5,322 nt of DNA from NCBI GenBank assembly GCA_028694305.1, contig JAQUTO010000062.1:1-5322 (forward strand), written 5' to 3'. The translations under genes and the position numbers were made by a program. Each line of letters opens with the position of its first letter. Position 1 is the stretch's first letter. Shown here piece after piece: positions 1 through 5,322 of the stretch. This DNA comes from Bacilli bacterium (lineage in GTDB: Bacteria > Bacillota_I > Bacilli_A > RFN20 > UBA1709). The notes beneath the pieces are model-generated. The model saw nothing but the letters and a program-made list of their open reading frames with translations. It made no database searches and was not told the DNA's origin.

Positions 1-30
1 TATTGAACACGCTATTTATTTGTGATATCG

Positions 31-181
31 ATGTATTTAAAAAGAAAAACAGATGTGTATTTACAACAATGGAAAGAAGATAAAAATCATACGCCATTAA
101 TTGTCAAGAGTTCAAGATAAATATGGGGAAAAATCAATTTCGAATTTTGAAAATAATCATTATGAGAATGCTATCTAAATT
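31..181 (+). pseudogene. Remnant 5' end of an AAA-type (DUF4143-like) ATPase gene
   Basis: Reading from the ATG at 31 gives MYLKRKTDVYLQQWK and then PLIVKSSR before a TAA at 118-120. This resembles the start of a large family of bacterial ATP-binding proteins (AAA domain followed by DUF4143), which typically begin with MYLKRKID, then PLIVKGARQVGKT. The stop falls where the conserved Gln of RQVGKT is expected, so a CAA-to-TAA change is likely. The likeness resumes in another frame at 116-175 (YGEKSISNF, then NNHYENAI), matching the region just after Walker A, and ends at a second stop at 176-178. The gene therefore carries at least a nonsense change and a frameshift, has lost its nucleotide-binding loop, and lacks the remaining several hundred codons. 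No ribosome binding site precedes the ATG. The family match is from memory of the N-terminal pattern; the breaks are seen directly. Confidence 0.6.
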
Positions 182-219
182 CAGTTGTCCTCAATTTGAT
201 GACAACTGAACTTTTATTT
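180..219 (+). terminator. Perfect 10-bp inverted repeat: terminator or operator
   Basis: TTCAGTTGTC (180-189) and GACAACTGAA (201-210) are exact inverted copies around an 11-base loop, followed by a T-rich stretch (211-219). It could end transcription arriving from the decayed gene upstream. Its right arm also covers the -35 box of the Fic gene promoter, so it could equally be an operator. The large loop and the interrupted T-tract make it less typical as a terminator. Confidence 0.5.
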
Positions 220-227
220 GGTATAAT
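199..227 (+). promoter_or_regulatory. Sigma-A-type promoter of the Fic gene, predicted leaderless
   Basis: ATGACA (199-204, five of six bases of the -35 consensus) and a perfect TATAAT (222-227) are separated by 17 bases, the optimal spacing. Transcription would start about seven bases after the -10 box, at or next to the A of the ATG at 234. No Shine-Dalgarno sequence lies between them, so the mRNA is predicted to lack a 5' leader. Confidence 0.72.
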
Positions 228-233
228 TCAATT

Positions 234-1088
234 ATGAAAAGTAAAACATCAATTAGATATTTCCTTGATAACCCGATCAGAGCCATCTGGGATGAGACTA
301 ATTCTATGTGGTGGTTTTCAGCCACCGATGTTGTGGCGGTACTAATTAATAGTCAAAAACCAAGAAGATACTGGAATAATCTCAAATCAAGGCATCAAGA
401 ATTGGCTAATCTGACAGTACAACATAAATTGTATTCTAATGACGGTAAGAAGTATCTATCTGATACGATTAATGAGCAGGGGATAAAAGAATTAGCATTA
501 TTTATACCTTCCAAGAATAGAGTAGAGTTCCAAACTTGGTTAAAGGGTTCATTAGATCCAATCGATGAACAAAGTAAAAGAAGAGCATATGAACTCTTTA
601 ATAATTCTTTAATTACTGAAGATATTATTGGTACTACCATTTGTTTGCAACAAATTCACGCTTATTTATTTGGGGGATTATATGATTTTGCAGGGAAGAT
701 TAGAACAAAAACCATTTCCAAGGGTGGCTTTACTTTTGCTAATGGGCAATATCTACCTACTATTTTAAAAGACATCGATAAAATGCCTGATTCTGATTTT
801 ATTTCTATTATCAATAAGTATGTAGAAATGAATGTAGCCCATCCTTTTATGGAAGGCAATGGTAGAGCAACTAGGATTTGGTTAGATTTATTATTAAAGA
901 GGCGACTATCTCAATGTATTGACTGGTCAAGGATTGATAAGAATGATTACTTATTGGCGATGCAAAAATCACCAACCAACCCAAGTCTGATTATCAATTT
1001 ACTTAAAGGAGCACTTACTAGCAAAATAGATAATCGGGAGATATTTATGAAAGGAATTGATTGCTCATACTATTATGAAGAAGAGTGA
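234..1088 (+). CDS. BRO-N-like domain fused to Fic AMP-transferase
   Basis: A 284-residue predicted cytoplasmic protein. Residues about 12-108 resemble the BRO-N domain of phage antirepressors and baculovirus BRO proteins (WWFSATDVV at 26-34, PRRYW at 43-47, and a helical end around FQTWL at 99-103), which usually binds DNA. Residues about 111-284 form a Fic domain: DFAGKIRT at 151-158, the substrate-positioning flap around 158-170, and the catalytic loop HPFMEGNGRATR at 203-214, which fits HPFx[D/E]GNGRxxR at every key position, with His203 as the catalytic base. Fic enzymes transfer AMP from ATP to target proteins; related small bacterial Fics modify GyrB or ParE, but the target here is unknown. 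SYYYEE at 278-283 fits the C-terminal inhibitory motif [S/T]xxxE[G/N] of class III Fics, with Glu282 expected to block ATP, except that the last position is Glu. The ATG at 234 is chosen because the complete BRO-N start follows it; the next ATG (306) would cut that domain. A toxin or regulatory role is inference. Confidence 0.88.
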   Translation: MKSKTSIRYFLDNPIRAIWDETNSMWWFSATDVVAVLINSQKPRRYWNNLKSRHQELANLTVQHKLYSNDGKKYLSDTINEQGIKELALFIPSKNRVEFQTWLKGSLDPIDEQSKRRAYELFNNSLITEDIIGTTICLQQIHAYLFGGLYDFAGKIRTKTISKGGFTFANGQYLPTILKDIDKMPDSDFISIINKYVEMNVAHPFMEGNGRATRIWLDLLLKRRLSQCIDWSRIDKNDYLLAMQKSPTNPSLIINLLKGALTSKIDNREIFMKGIDCSYYYEEE

Positions 1089-1128
1089 TTAGATGGTGGT
1101 AAATTAATTGGGCTTGGCGGAATTAATA

Positions 1129-1169
1129 TTGGGCATGTTTTAACAACGTGCCCAAATTTTCTTTTTTTT
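1129..1169 (+). terminator. Rho-independent terminator of the Fic gene
   Basis: An 11-bp stem pairs 1129-1139 with 1145-1155 (core GGGCATGTT against AACGTGCCC, with one G-T pair) around the loop TTAAC. It is followed by a T-rich tract including eight T in a row up to 1169. It starts about 40 bases after the Fic stop codon. A further GGGCACGTT at 1170-1178 could pair with the same right arm. Confidence 0.85.
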
Positions 1170-1280
1170 GGGCACGTTATTTTCGGATGACATACAAATA
1201 TAGGCTTTTTACCTCTTATCTGTACTTTGCGTGAACACCAGTAGACCAACGACTGACTTCGTATCTATTAATGCTAATAA

Positions 1281-1327
1281 AGATTGATTTTTTCTAAATC
1301 AAATCTAGAATTAGGGTAGAAAGAAGG
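1281..1327 (+). promoter_or_regulatory. Possible promoter and ribosome binding site of the lipoprotein gene
   Basis: A weak -35 TTGATT (1284-1289) and a -10 TAGAAT (1306-1311) lie 16 bases apart. They sit inside an imperfect inverted repeat (1281-1290 against 1296-1306, ten pairs with one bulged A) that could be an operator or chance in A/T-rich DNA. AAGAAGG (1321-1327), eight bases before the ATG, is a good Shine-Dalgarno site. The rest of the 247-base gap after the Fic gene shows only the terminator region. Confidence 0.45.
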
Positions 1328-1335
1328 TCGTTTTT

Positions 1336-2679
1336 ATGAAAAAGTCTACCAAAGGGGTTGCGGGAATTCTTTTAATGTCATTATTTTTATCAGCTTGTAG
1401 CGGGAATACTTCTACAGTTGATTCATCATCTTGTGCCTCAAGTTCAAATTCAACTTCTGCATCATCATCGTCTTCATCTTCATCCTCATCTTCGTCTTCA
1501 TCAACTAGTACAACATTCACTTTAAAAGACACAAGTGGTAATGCGATTACTAGTGGCAGTGCCTCCTTATCATTTAGTGGTACTAAGGTTAGTGTTAATG
1601 CTGCCTACTTAATTGATGGAGTAGAAGTTGATATTACTTCAGGAACATATTCTTCCTTATCATCGTCATCTAATCAAGTTATTTTCTTAGTTATTAATGG
1701 TGGTAAACTTGTTATCACTGGCAGTGATTCAAATCATGTTACTTTAACTAAGACTGGTTCAGCTGCCTCGACTGGTCAAGTTAGTGATGAATATAACTTC
1801 TATGGTATCAATAGTGGAATTGTAGTTTCTGGCTCAGCCTCATCTGCCACTATCTCATATTGTGATATTACTACTTCAAGTAATGGCTCTAATGCCATTG
1901 TTTCTACTAATAGTGCCAAAGTAACTGTCTCAAATTCTACTATTGTCACTACGGGTAATGCTGGTTCTAGAGGATTACACGCAACATATGGCGGTTATAT
2001 TACCGCTGATAATACTTCAATTACCACTAATGGAGCTTCCTGTGCTTCACTTGCTACCGATCGAGGTGGCGGAACCATTGTTGCTTCTAATATGAAACTA
2101 GAAACTAATGGTGCCGGATCTCCACTCGTCTATTCCACTGGAACCATTACAGTTAATACCTCAACTGGTGTTGCTAATGGTGCTCAAATGGTGGTTGTTG
2201 AAGGTGGGTCTAGTGCAAGTATTAATAATTCTACTTTCTCAGCAACCGGGAATGGCAATAGAACAGGAACCAGTGAAAGTGATTCCACATCTCATGTTAT
2301 TGATAAAGCCGGAATCTTTATTTATCAAAGTTTCTCGGGTGATGCTTCTTCTGGAACTGATTACTTCAGTGCCACAGGATCAACATTTACAGTCACAACA
2401 GAGGGAGTTCCTATGTTCTTTGTTACCAATATAACAGCTTCGATTATTCTAGATGGCAATACCTTTAATTCAGCCAGTTCCAGTGATTATTTCTTCATTT
2501 GTGAAGAGACTGACCAATGGGGCAGTAAAGGCAGTAATGGTGGTAAAGCCACAGTCAAATTAACTTCTCAATCAGTGGAGAGTGAAAAGGCTTTTGTTGG
2601 GACATCATCAAGTTCCTTAGTCTTCTCTACTACTGATTCATCCTCAACATCTATCACCTTTGTTAAAGAAGGTTGGTAA
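1336..2679 (+). CDS. Serine-rich lipoprotein with predicted right-handed beta-helix
   Basis: A 447-residue exported protein, probably anchored on the outer face of the membrane. It begins with a charged start (MKKSTK) and a hydrophobic stretch ending in the lipobox LSAC (18-21), so Cys21 would be lipid-modified and become the mature N-terminus. Residues 22-60 are a Ser/Thr-rich linker with 14 consecutive serines at 43-56. From about residue 90 the protein is rich in Ser, Thr, Gly, Asn and Val. Rungs of 23-26 residues, with strands starting near 173, 196, 221, 247, 270 and 294 (for example KVTVSNSTIVTTG at 195-207), indicate a parallel beta-helix, as in adhesins and pectate-lyase-like proteins. 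No catalytic motif, LPxTG or C-terminal membrane anchor is visible. Binding to a surface or polysaccharide is only a possibility. The start is supported by the Shine-Dalgarno site at 1321-1327, and a terminator follows directly, so it is probably transcribed alone. Confidence 0.85.
   Translation: MKKSTKGVAGILLMSLFLSACSGNTSTVDSSSCASSSNSTSASSSSSSSSSSSSSSTSTTFTLKDTSGNAITSGSASLSFSGTKVSVNAAYLIDGVEVDITSGTYSSLSSSSNQVIFLVINGGKLVITGSDSNHVTLTKTGSAASTGQVSDEYNFYGINSGIVVSGSASSATISYCDITTSSNGSNAIVSTNSAKVTVSNSTIVTTGNAGSRGLHATYGGYITADNTSITTNGASCASLATDRGGGTIVASNMKLETNGAGSPLVYSTGTITVNTSTGVANGAQMVVVEGGSSASINNSTFSATGNGNRTGTSESDSTSHVIDKAGIFIYQSFSGDASSGTDYFSATGSTFTVTTEGVPMFFVTNITASIILDGNTFNSASSSDYFFICEETDQWGSKGSNGGKATVKLTSQSVESEKAFVGTSSSSLVFSTTDSSSTSITFVKEGW
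1462..1503 (+). repeat. TCN codon run encoding 14 serines
   Basis: Fourteen consecutive TCN codons use a mixture of TCA, TCT, TCG and TCC, so this is not a pure trinucleotide repeat. TCTTCA-type units recur within it. It encodes the flexible stalk between the lipid anchor and the beta-helix. The mixed codons suggest that serine is selected at the protein level, or that an older slippage tract has diverged. Confidence 0.85.
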
Positions 2680-2685
2680 TACAAA

Positions 2686-2721
2686 CGCACCTAGTTACTA
2701 CTAGGTGCGCTTTGTTTTGTT
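2686..2721 (+). terminator. Rho-independent terminator of the lipoprotein gene
   Basis: A perfect 10-bp stem pairs CGCACCTAGT (2686-2695) with ACTAGGTGCG (2700-2709) around the four-base loop TACT, followed by the T-rich tract CTTTGTTTTGTT. It begins seven bases after the stop codon. Confidence 0.9.
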
Positions 2722-2745
2722 AATATTTAGTCTGATTTTATTTGA

Positions 2746-2982
2746 ATGAAATCAGAAGAATTAATCCGCTTAAAAAAAGATAATAGGGAGATTGAATTTA
2801 CATACAATAACTGTCGCTACTCAATCACTTATTATAATGATTCGAGACCTTCTGTATGTAAGTTCTATACAGAACCAATTGATGTTGCTACTGCTGAAGA
2901 GGTATTGCGATTAACTATCTCAAACAAGACAATCAAAGACATTTTTGAAATACTTCCAAATGAAGAAACTGAGGTTTTTTAG
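2746..2982 (+). CDS. Small protein of unknown function, 78 residues
   Basis: Not assigned to a named family, although the pattern (a charged start, EIEFTYNNCRYSITYYND at about 16-33, then FYTEPIDVATAEEVL and a helical C-terminus) resembles short uncharacterised Firmicutes proteins. Predicted shape: a short helix, a beta-hairpin, then helices. There is no signal peptide or membrane segment, so it is probably cytoplasmic. A TGA stop (2743-2745) lies directly before the ATG, so the frame cannot extend upstream. No Shine-Dalgarno sequence or convincing promoter is visible, and the lipoprotein terminator lies just upstream, so how it is expressed is unclear. The ordinary amino acid composition and lack of overlap with another gene support it being real. 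No clear terminator follows. Confidence 0.65.
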   Translation: MKSEELIRLKKDNREIEFTYNNCRYSITYYNDSRPSVCKFYTEPIDVATAEEVLRLTISNKTIKDIFEILPNEETEVF

Positions 2983-3064
2983 TAAAAAGAAAAGGTTGGT
3001 AAAGAGACCATCTATAAAAATGTGGCACTCTTCAATTTAATTAGCGCTTGGTAATGATACTTTC

Positions 3065-3114
3065 TTTACTTTATGAGTGAAGATGTTATAATCTCATTAT
3101 TGTTAAAGTGAGGA
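3065..3114 (+). promoter_or_regulatory. Extended -10 promoter and ribosome binding site of asnA
   Basis: TGTTATAAT (3084-3092) is a TGn-extended, perfect -10 box. TTTACT (3065-3070) is a weak -35 box 16 bases upstream. The start of transcription is expected near 3099. GTGAGGA (3108-3114) ends six bases before the ATG and is a good ribosome binding site. The leader is only about 22 bases, leaving no room for a T-box or other riboswitch. The rest of the 138-base gap (2983-3120) shows nothing identifiable. Confidence 0.75.
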
Positions 3115-3120
3115 CAATCT

Positions 3121-4104
3121 ATGTATCAAAGTGTATTAAATCTCAATGAGACTGAAAAGGGTATTAAAGTTATCAAAGATAATTTTGAAAGATATTTAGC
3201 CCAAGAACTAGACTTAGTTAGAGTCAGTTCTCCTTTGTTTGTGAATAAAAATAGTGGTTTAAATGATAATCTCAATGGGGTAGAGACCCCAGTTAGTTTC
3301 ATTCCTAAAGACTTTAAAGAAGAACTAGAAATAGTCCATTCTTTAGCTAAATGGAAAAGATATGCTTTAGATAAATATCAAATTCCAGTTAATCAAGGTT
3401 TATATTGTGATATGAACGCCATTAGAAAAGATGAAACCTTAGATGATATTCACTCACTATATGTTGATCAATGGGATTGGGAAAAACACATTAATAACGA
3501 GGAAAGAACAATTAAGTATTTAAAACAAACTGTTAGCAAAATTAATCAAGCCATTCTCAAGACTCAAAAGAAGACTTTAATCTCATTTCCAAAACTTAAG
3601 CCAATCTTTAGTGGTAAGGTTACTTTTATTACTAGTGAAGACTTATTAAAACTGTATCCAAAGAAGTCACCTAAAGCAAGAGAAACAGCCTTTGCTAAAT
3701 TACATGGCACTATCTTTATTATTGGAATTGGGCATAAATTATCAGATGGTCAGCCCCATGATTTAAGAGCACCAGACTACGATGATTGGAATCTAAATGG
3801 TGACTTACTTGTTTATTATCCTTTACTTAAAGAAGCCATTGAAATCTCTTCAATGGGAATTAGAGTAAATAAAGAAAGTTTAGTCAATCAACTCAAACTC
3901 AGTAATAACTTAGATAGATTAAACTTACCTTTCCATAAAGTCTTGATGAATGATCAACTACCTTTATCTATTGGTGGTGGCATTGGTCAATCAAGATTAT
4001 GTTTAGTGCTACTCAATAAGAAACATATTGGTGAAGTTCAAGCTTCTTCTTGGTCAACTGAAGAGTTAAAACAAACTAAAAAAGAAGGTATAGAATTGCT
4101 TTAA
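3121..4104 (+). CDS. asnA: Aspartate-ammonia ligase (asparagine synthetase A)
   Basis: A cytoplasmic enzyme that makes asparagine from aspartate, ammonia and ATP, releasing AMP and pyrophosphate. At 327 residues it matches the family (about 330 in E. coli) and is complete. The fold is related to class II aminoacyl-tRNA synthetases such as AspRS. Family signatures appear in order: SGLNDNLNGVE (45-55), LYCDMNAIRKDE (94-105), HSLYVDQWDWE (111-121), HDLRAPDYDDW (213-223), IGGGIGQSR (284-292, the motif 3-like ATP-binding segment) and HIGEVQASSW (302-311). Gln117 and Asp119 of DQWD correspond to the active-site residues of the E. coli enzyme, and Arg292 to the ATP-contacting Arg. The start is fixed by the ribosome binding site and the typical N-terminus. 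It stands alone, with its own promoter and a hairpin after it, so no operon partner is seen. AsnA uses free ammonia, unlike the glutamine-dependent AsnB. Confidence 0.97.
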   Translation: MYQSVLNLNETEKGIKVIKDNFERYLAQELDLVRVSSPLFVNKNSGLNDNLNGVETPVSFIPKDFKEELEIVHSLAKWKRYALDKYQIPVNQGLYCDMNAIRKDETLDDIHSLYVDQWDWEKHINNEERTIKYLKQTVSKINQAILKTQKKTLISFPKLKPIFSGKVTFITSEDLLKLYPKKSPKARETAFAKLHGTIFIIGIGHKLSDGQPHDLRAPDYDDWNLNGDLLVYYPLLKEAIEISSMGIRVNKESLVNQLKLSNNLDRLNLPFHKVLMNDQLPLSIGGGIGQSRLCLVLLNKKHIGEVQASSWSTEELKQTKKEGIELL

Positions 4105-4119
4105 TTGAATTACTAGGGC

Positions 4120-4145
4120 AAGGGGGATGGGTATATCCCCTTTTT
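4120..4145 (+). terminator. Hairpin after asnA, probable weak terminator
   Basis: Bases 4120-4128 (AAGGGGGAT) pair with 4135-4143 (ATCCCCTTT) in a nine-pair stem with one G-T pair and a six-base loop. Only five T follow (4141-4145), so termination may be partial. A second ATCCCCT at 4148-4154 could pair with the same left arm. Confidence 0.65.
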
Positions 4146-4158
4146 GTATCCCCTAAAA

Positions 4159-4188
4159 TTGACATATCTTATATAAATAAGATAAAAT
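4159..4188 (+). promoter_or_regulatory. Strong promoter of the sensor gene with embedded palindrome
   Basis: A perfect -35 TTGACA (4159-4164) and a -10 TAAAAT (4183-4188, five of six) are separated by 18 bases. The start of transcription is expected near 4195. The spacer is filled by a perfect inverted repeat, TATCTTAT (4165-4172) and ATAAGATA (4177-4184) around ATAA, which overlaps the first two bases of the -10 box. This is a typical position for a repressor operator. Whether a regulator binds is inference. Confidence 0.75.
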
Positions 4189-4210
4189 ATTAACCGTATA
4201 TATCTAGTGT

Positions 4211-4216
4211 AGGGGG
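4211..4216 (+). promoter_or_regulatory. Ribosome binding site of the sensor gene
   Basis: AGGGGG lies seven bases before the ATG at 4224 and fixes that start. The longer AGGGGGAT (4211-4218) repeats the left arm of the hairpin after asnA (4121-4128). Confidence 0.8.
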
Positions 4217-4223
4217 ATAACAT

Positions 4224-5322
4224 ATGAAAGAAAAAGCAAGAAAAAGACTTATTAGTAAGTCGATTTCTAATGGATTATTAATAATTATAGGGATTGTTGT
4301 TATTACTTGTTTCTTGAATTTCATGCAATTGAGAGCTTCACAAATGAAACAAGAAGAGGATAGCACAAGAACCTTAAATCAAATCATTGTGACATTGGAT
4401 GACAATGCCTCTCAAGTTGAGATGTTAACATATCGTTTCCATGATACCAATCAATCTACGACTAATTCAGTGGTTGACTTGTTCATGGATGGAAAGTTTA
4501 CATCTATGTTTTCTATGCCAATTGCAGATGCTTGCGATGAATTTGCTTCTATCCAATCATCGGTTGGGGCATCGTTATTGCTATTAGTAAATAATGACGG
4601 ACAAATAGTTTTAGCTCCATCCACTTCTTACTTGGGTGTCTCGTTAAAAGATAATGGTTTCACTCAAGCTATGATTGATGAATTAACAACCTTTAATGAT
4701 ACTAGACGGGGAACTGAGGTTTTAGCAACTAACGACAATGTTGCTTCCTATGCTCCAGTCTACATCATGAACTCTTATGTTTATGGAACTCCACTTGCGA
4801 CTAAAACAACTTCTTATGGTTACTTCCTTTTGATGGGTGCTAAAGAAGAAATGCTAGAATATGAACTTGCTAATTTAAAAGATGTCGGTTCGATGCTTGG
4901 TACTTATACTGTTGGAACCGATGGTTTTGCTTTTGCTGTTGATACTTCTACCGGTACCTTTAAATACTTTAATGATGGTAAGGCCAATCTTTCTGGTAAG
5001 AGTTATGCTGATTATGGTTTAACTAATGCTGCTCTTGAAAATGATTATGTCGGAACTCAAGTGATTAATGGCGTGAGTTATTTCTGCGTTTCTAAAACTT
5101 ATGAATCAACTATTTATGGAAAATATACTGTCTTAACTGCGGTTGTTTCAAGTCAATCTCTTGTAGCAGGGCGCTTTAATGTTTTGATTTGGTCAGTCTT
5201 AGCCTTTATTATGGTTTCTTTACTCATCGCTCTTTATACTTCATTACTAAGTATGGATTATATTGCAACGGGGAAAGAACCAGCCAAGTTTGTTTTATTC
5301 AAGAATAAGAAGAATACTTTCT
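4224..5322 (+). CDS. Membrane sensor with Cache-like extracellular region, partial
   Basis: An open frame of 366 codons with no stop, running off the right edge. A basic start (MKEKARKRLISK) precedes a first membrane segment at about residues 17-35. An extracellular region of about 280 residues follows, then a second membrane segment at about 318-338, and then a basic cytoplasmic stretch (KEPAKFVLFKNKKN). The extracellular part looks like a double Cache domain, the usual small-molecule sensor of such receptors: LLLLVNNDGQIVLAPS at about 118-133 and VGTDGFAFAVDTSTGTFKYF at 230-249 match the Cache pattern of a strand, D-x-x-G, and a strand. The missing C-terminal part should be a signalling output such as a GGDEF, histidine kinase, SpoIIE phosphatase or chemoreceptor domain; nothing here shows which. 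The ligand is unknown. The strong promoter with a palindrome and the good ribosome binding site suggest regulated, efficient expression. Confidence 0.8.
   Translation, partial: MKEKARKRLISKSISNGLLIIIGIVVITCFLNFMQLRASQMKQEEDSTRTLNQIIVTLDDNASQVEMLTYRFHDTNQSTTNSVVDLFMDGKFTSMFSMPIADACDEFASIQSSVGASLLLLVNNDGQIVLAPSTSYLGVSLKDNGFTQAMIDELTTFNDTRRGTEVLATNDNVASYAPVYIMNSYVYGTPLATKTTSYGYFLLMGAKEEMLEYELANLKDVGSMLGTYTVGTDGFAFAVDTSTGTFKYFNDGKANLSGKSYADYGLTNAALENDYVGTQVINGVSYFCVSKTYESTIYGKYTVLTAVVSSQSLVAGRFNVLIWSVLAFIMVSLLIALYTSLLSMDYIATGKEPAKFVLFKNKKNTF

Noticed and set aside
395..859. Minus-strand frames inside the Fic gene
   Set aside because: They overlap conserved Fic coding sequence and show no protein family pattern or ribosome binding site.
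1089..1190. Open frame continuing after the Fic TGA stop (LDGGKLIGLGGINIG and onward), as if TGA were read as Trp
   Set aside because: It runs through the terminator hairpin and T-tract and resembles no known protein. All Trp codons seen are TGG, so TGA is taken as a real stop.
1311..1532. Minus-strand frame encoding an Asp/Glu-rich protein
   Set aside because: It is the reverse complement of the TCN serine run in the lipoprotein gene; the acidic repeats are a direct consequence, and it has no translation signals of its own.
2108..2434. 108-codon plus-strand frame inside the lipoprotein gene
   Set aside because: It lies wholly inside a well-supported gene in another frame and has a hydrophobic composition typical of a shifted Ser/Thr-rich sequence.
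2983..3120. Possible T-box or other riboswitch upstream of asnA
   Set aside because: The leader from the predicted start of transcription is only about 22 bases, and no T-box core sequence or terminator hairpin is present in the gap.

Overview
This is a low-GC bacterial window whose genes all lie on the plus strand. The A/T-rich codon use, Gram-positive Shine-Dalgarno sites, consensus sigma-A-type promoters and a lipobox protein suggest a Firmicutes or Mollicutes-related bacterium, perhaps an Erysipelotrichales- or Acholeplasma-like gut lineage. The lineage is inference. Tryptophan is written TGG throughout, and TGA ends the Fic gene without being used inside any gene, so the standard bacterial code fits better than the Mycoplasma code.

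Left part (1-1180), accessory in character. Bases 31-181 hold the decayed 5' end of an AAA-type ATPase gene, broken by a stop and a frameshift exactly where its Walker A loop should be. Next comes a perfect 10-bp inverted repeat overlapping a near-consensus promoter, whose predicted start of transcription falls on the ATG of the next gene. That gene encodes a 284-residue fusion of a BRO-N-like (phage antirepressor-type) domain with a complete Fic AMP-transferase domain and a C-terminal self-inhibitory motif. A terminator hairpin follows.

Middle (1181-2985). A 447-residue lipoprotein has a lipobox, a 14-serine run inside a longer Ser/Thr linker, and a predicted right-handed beta-helix. It is a single transcription unit with its own terminator. 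A 78-residue protein of unknown function follows, with no visible ribosome binding site.

Right part (2986-5322). asnA (aspartate-ammonia ligase) has its own extended -10 promoter, a good ribosome binding site and a hairpin after it. Then comes a strong promoter with a perfect palindrome filling its spacer, and the start of a membrane sensor with two transmembrane segments around a Cache-like extracellular region. The sensor runs off the window before its output domain.

The genes do not form one pathway. They look like separate transcription units. The most unusual points are the BRO-N/Fic fusion with its leaderless, palindrome-covered promoter, and the palindrome in the sensor promoter. No CRISPR array, tRNA, rRNA or intact mobile element was seen.
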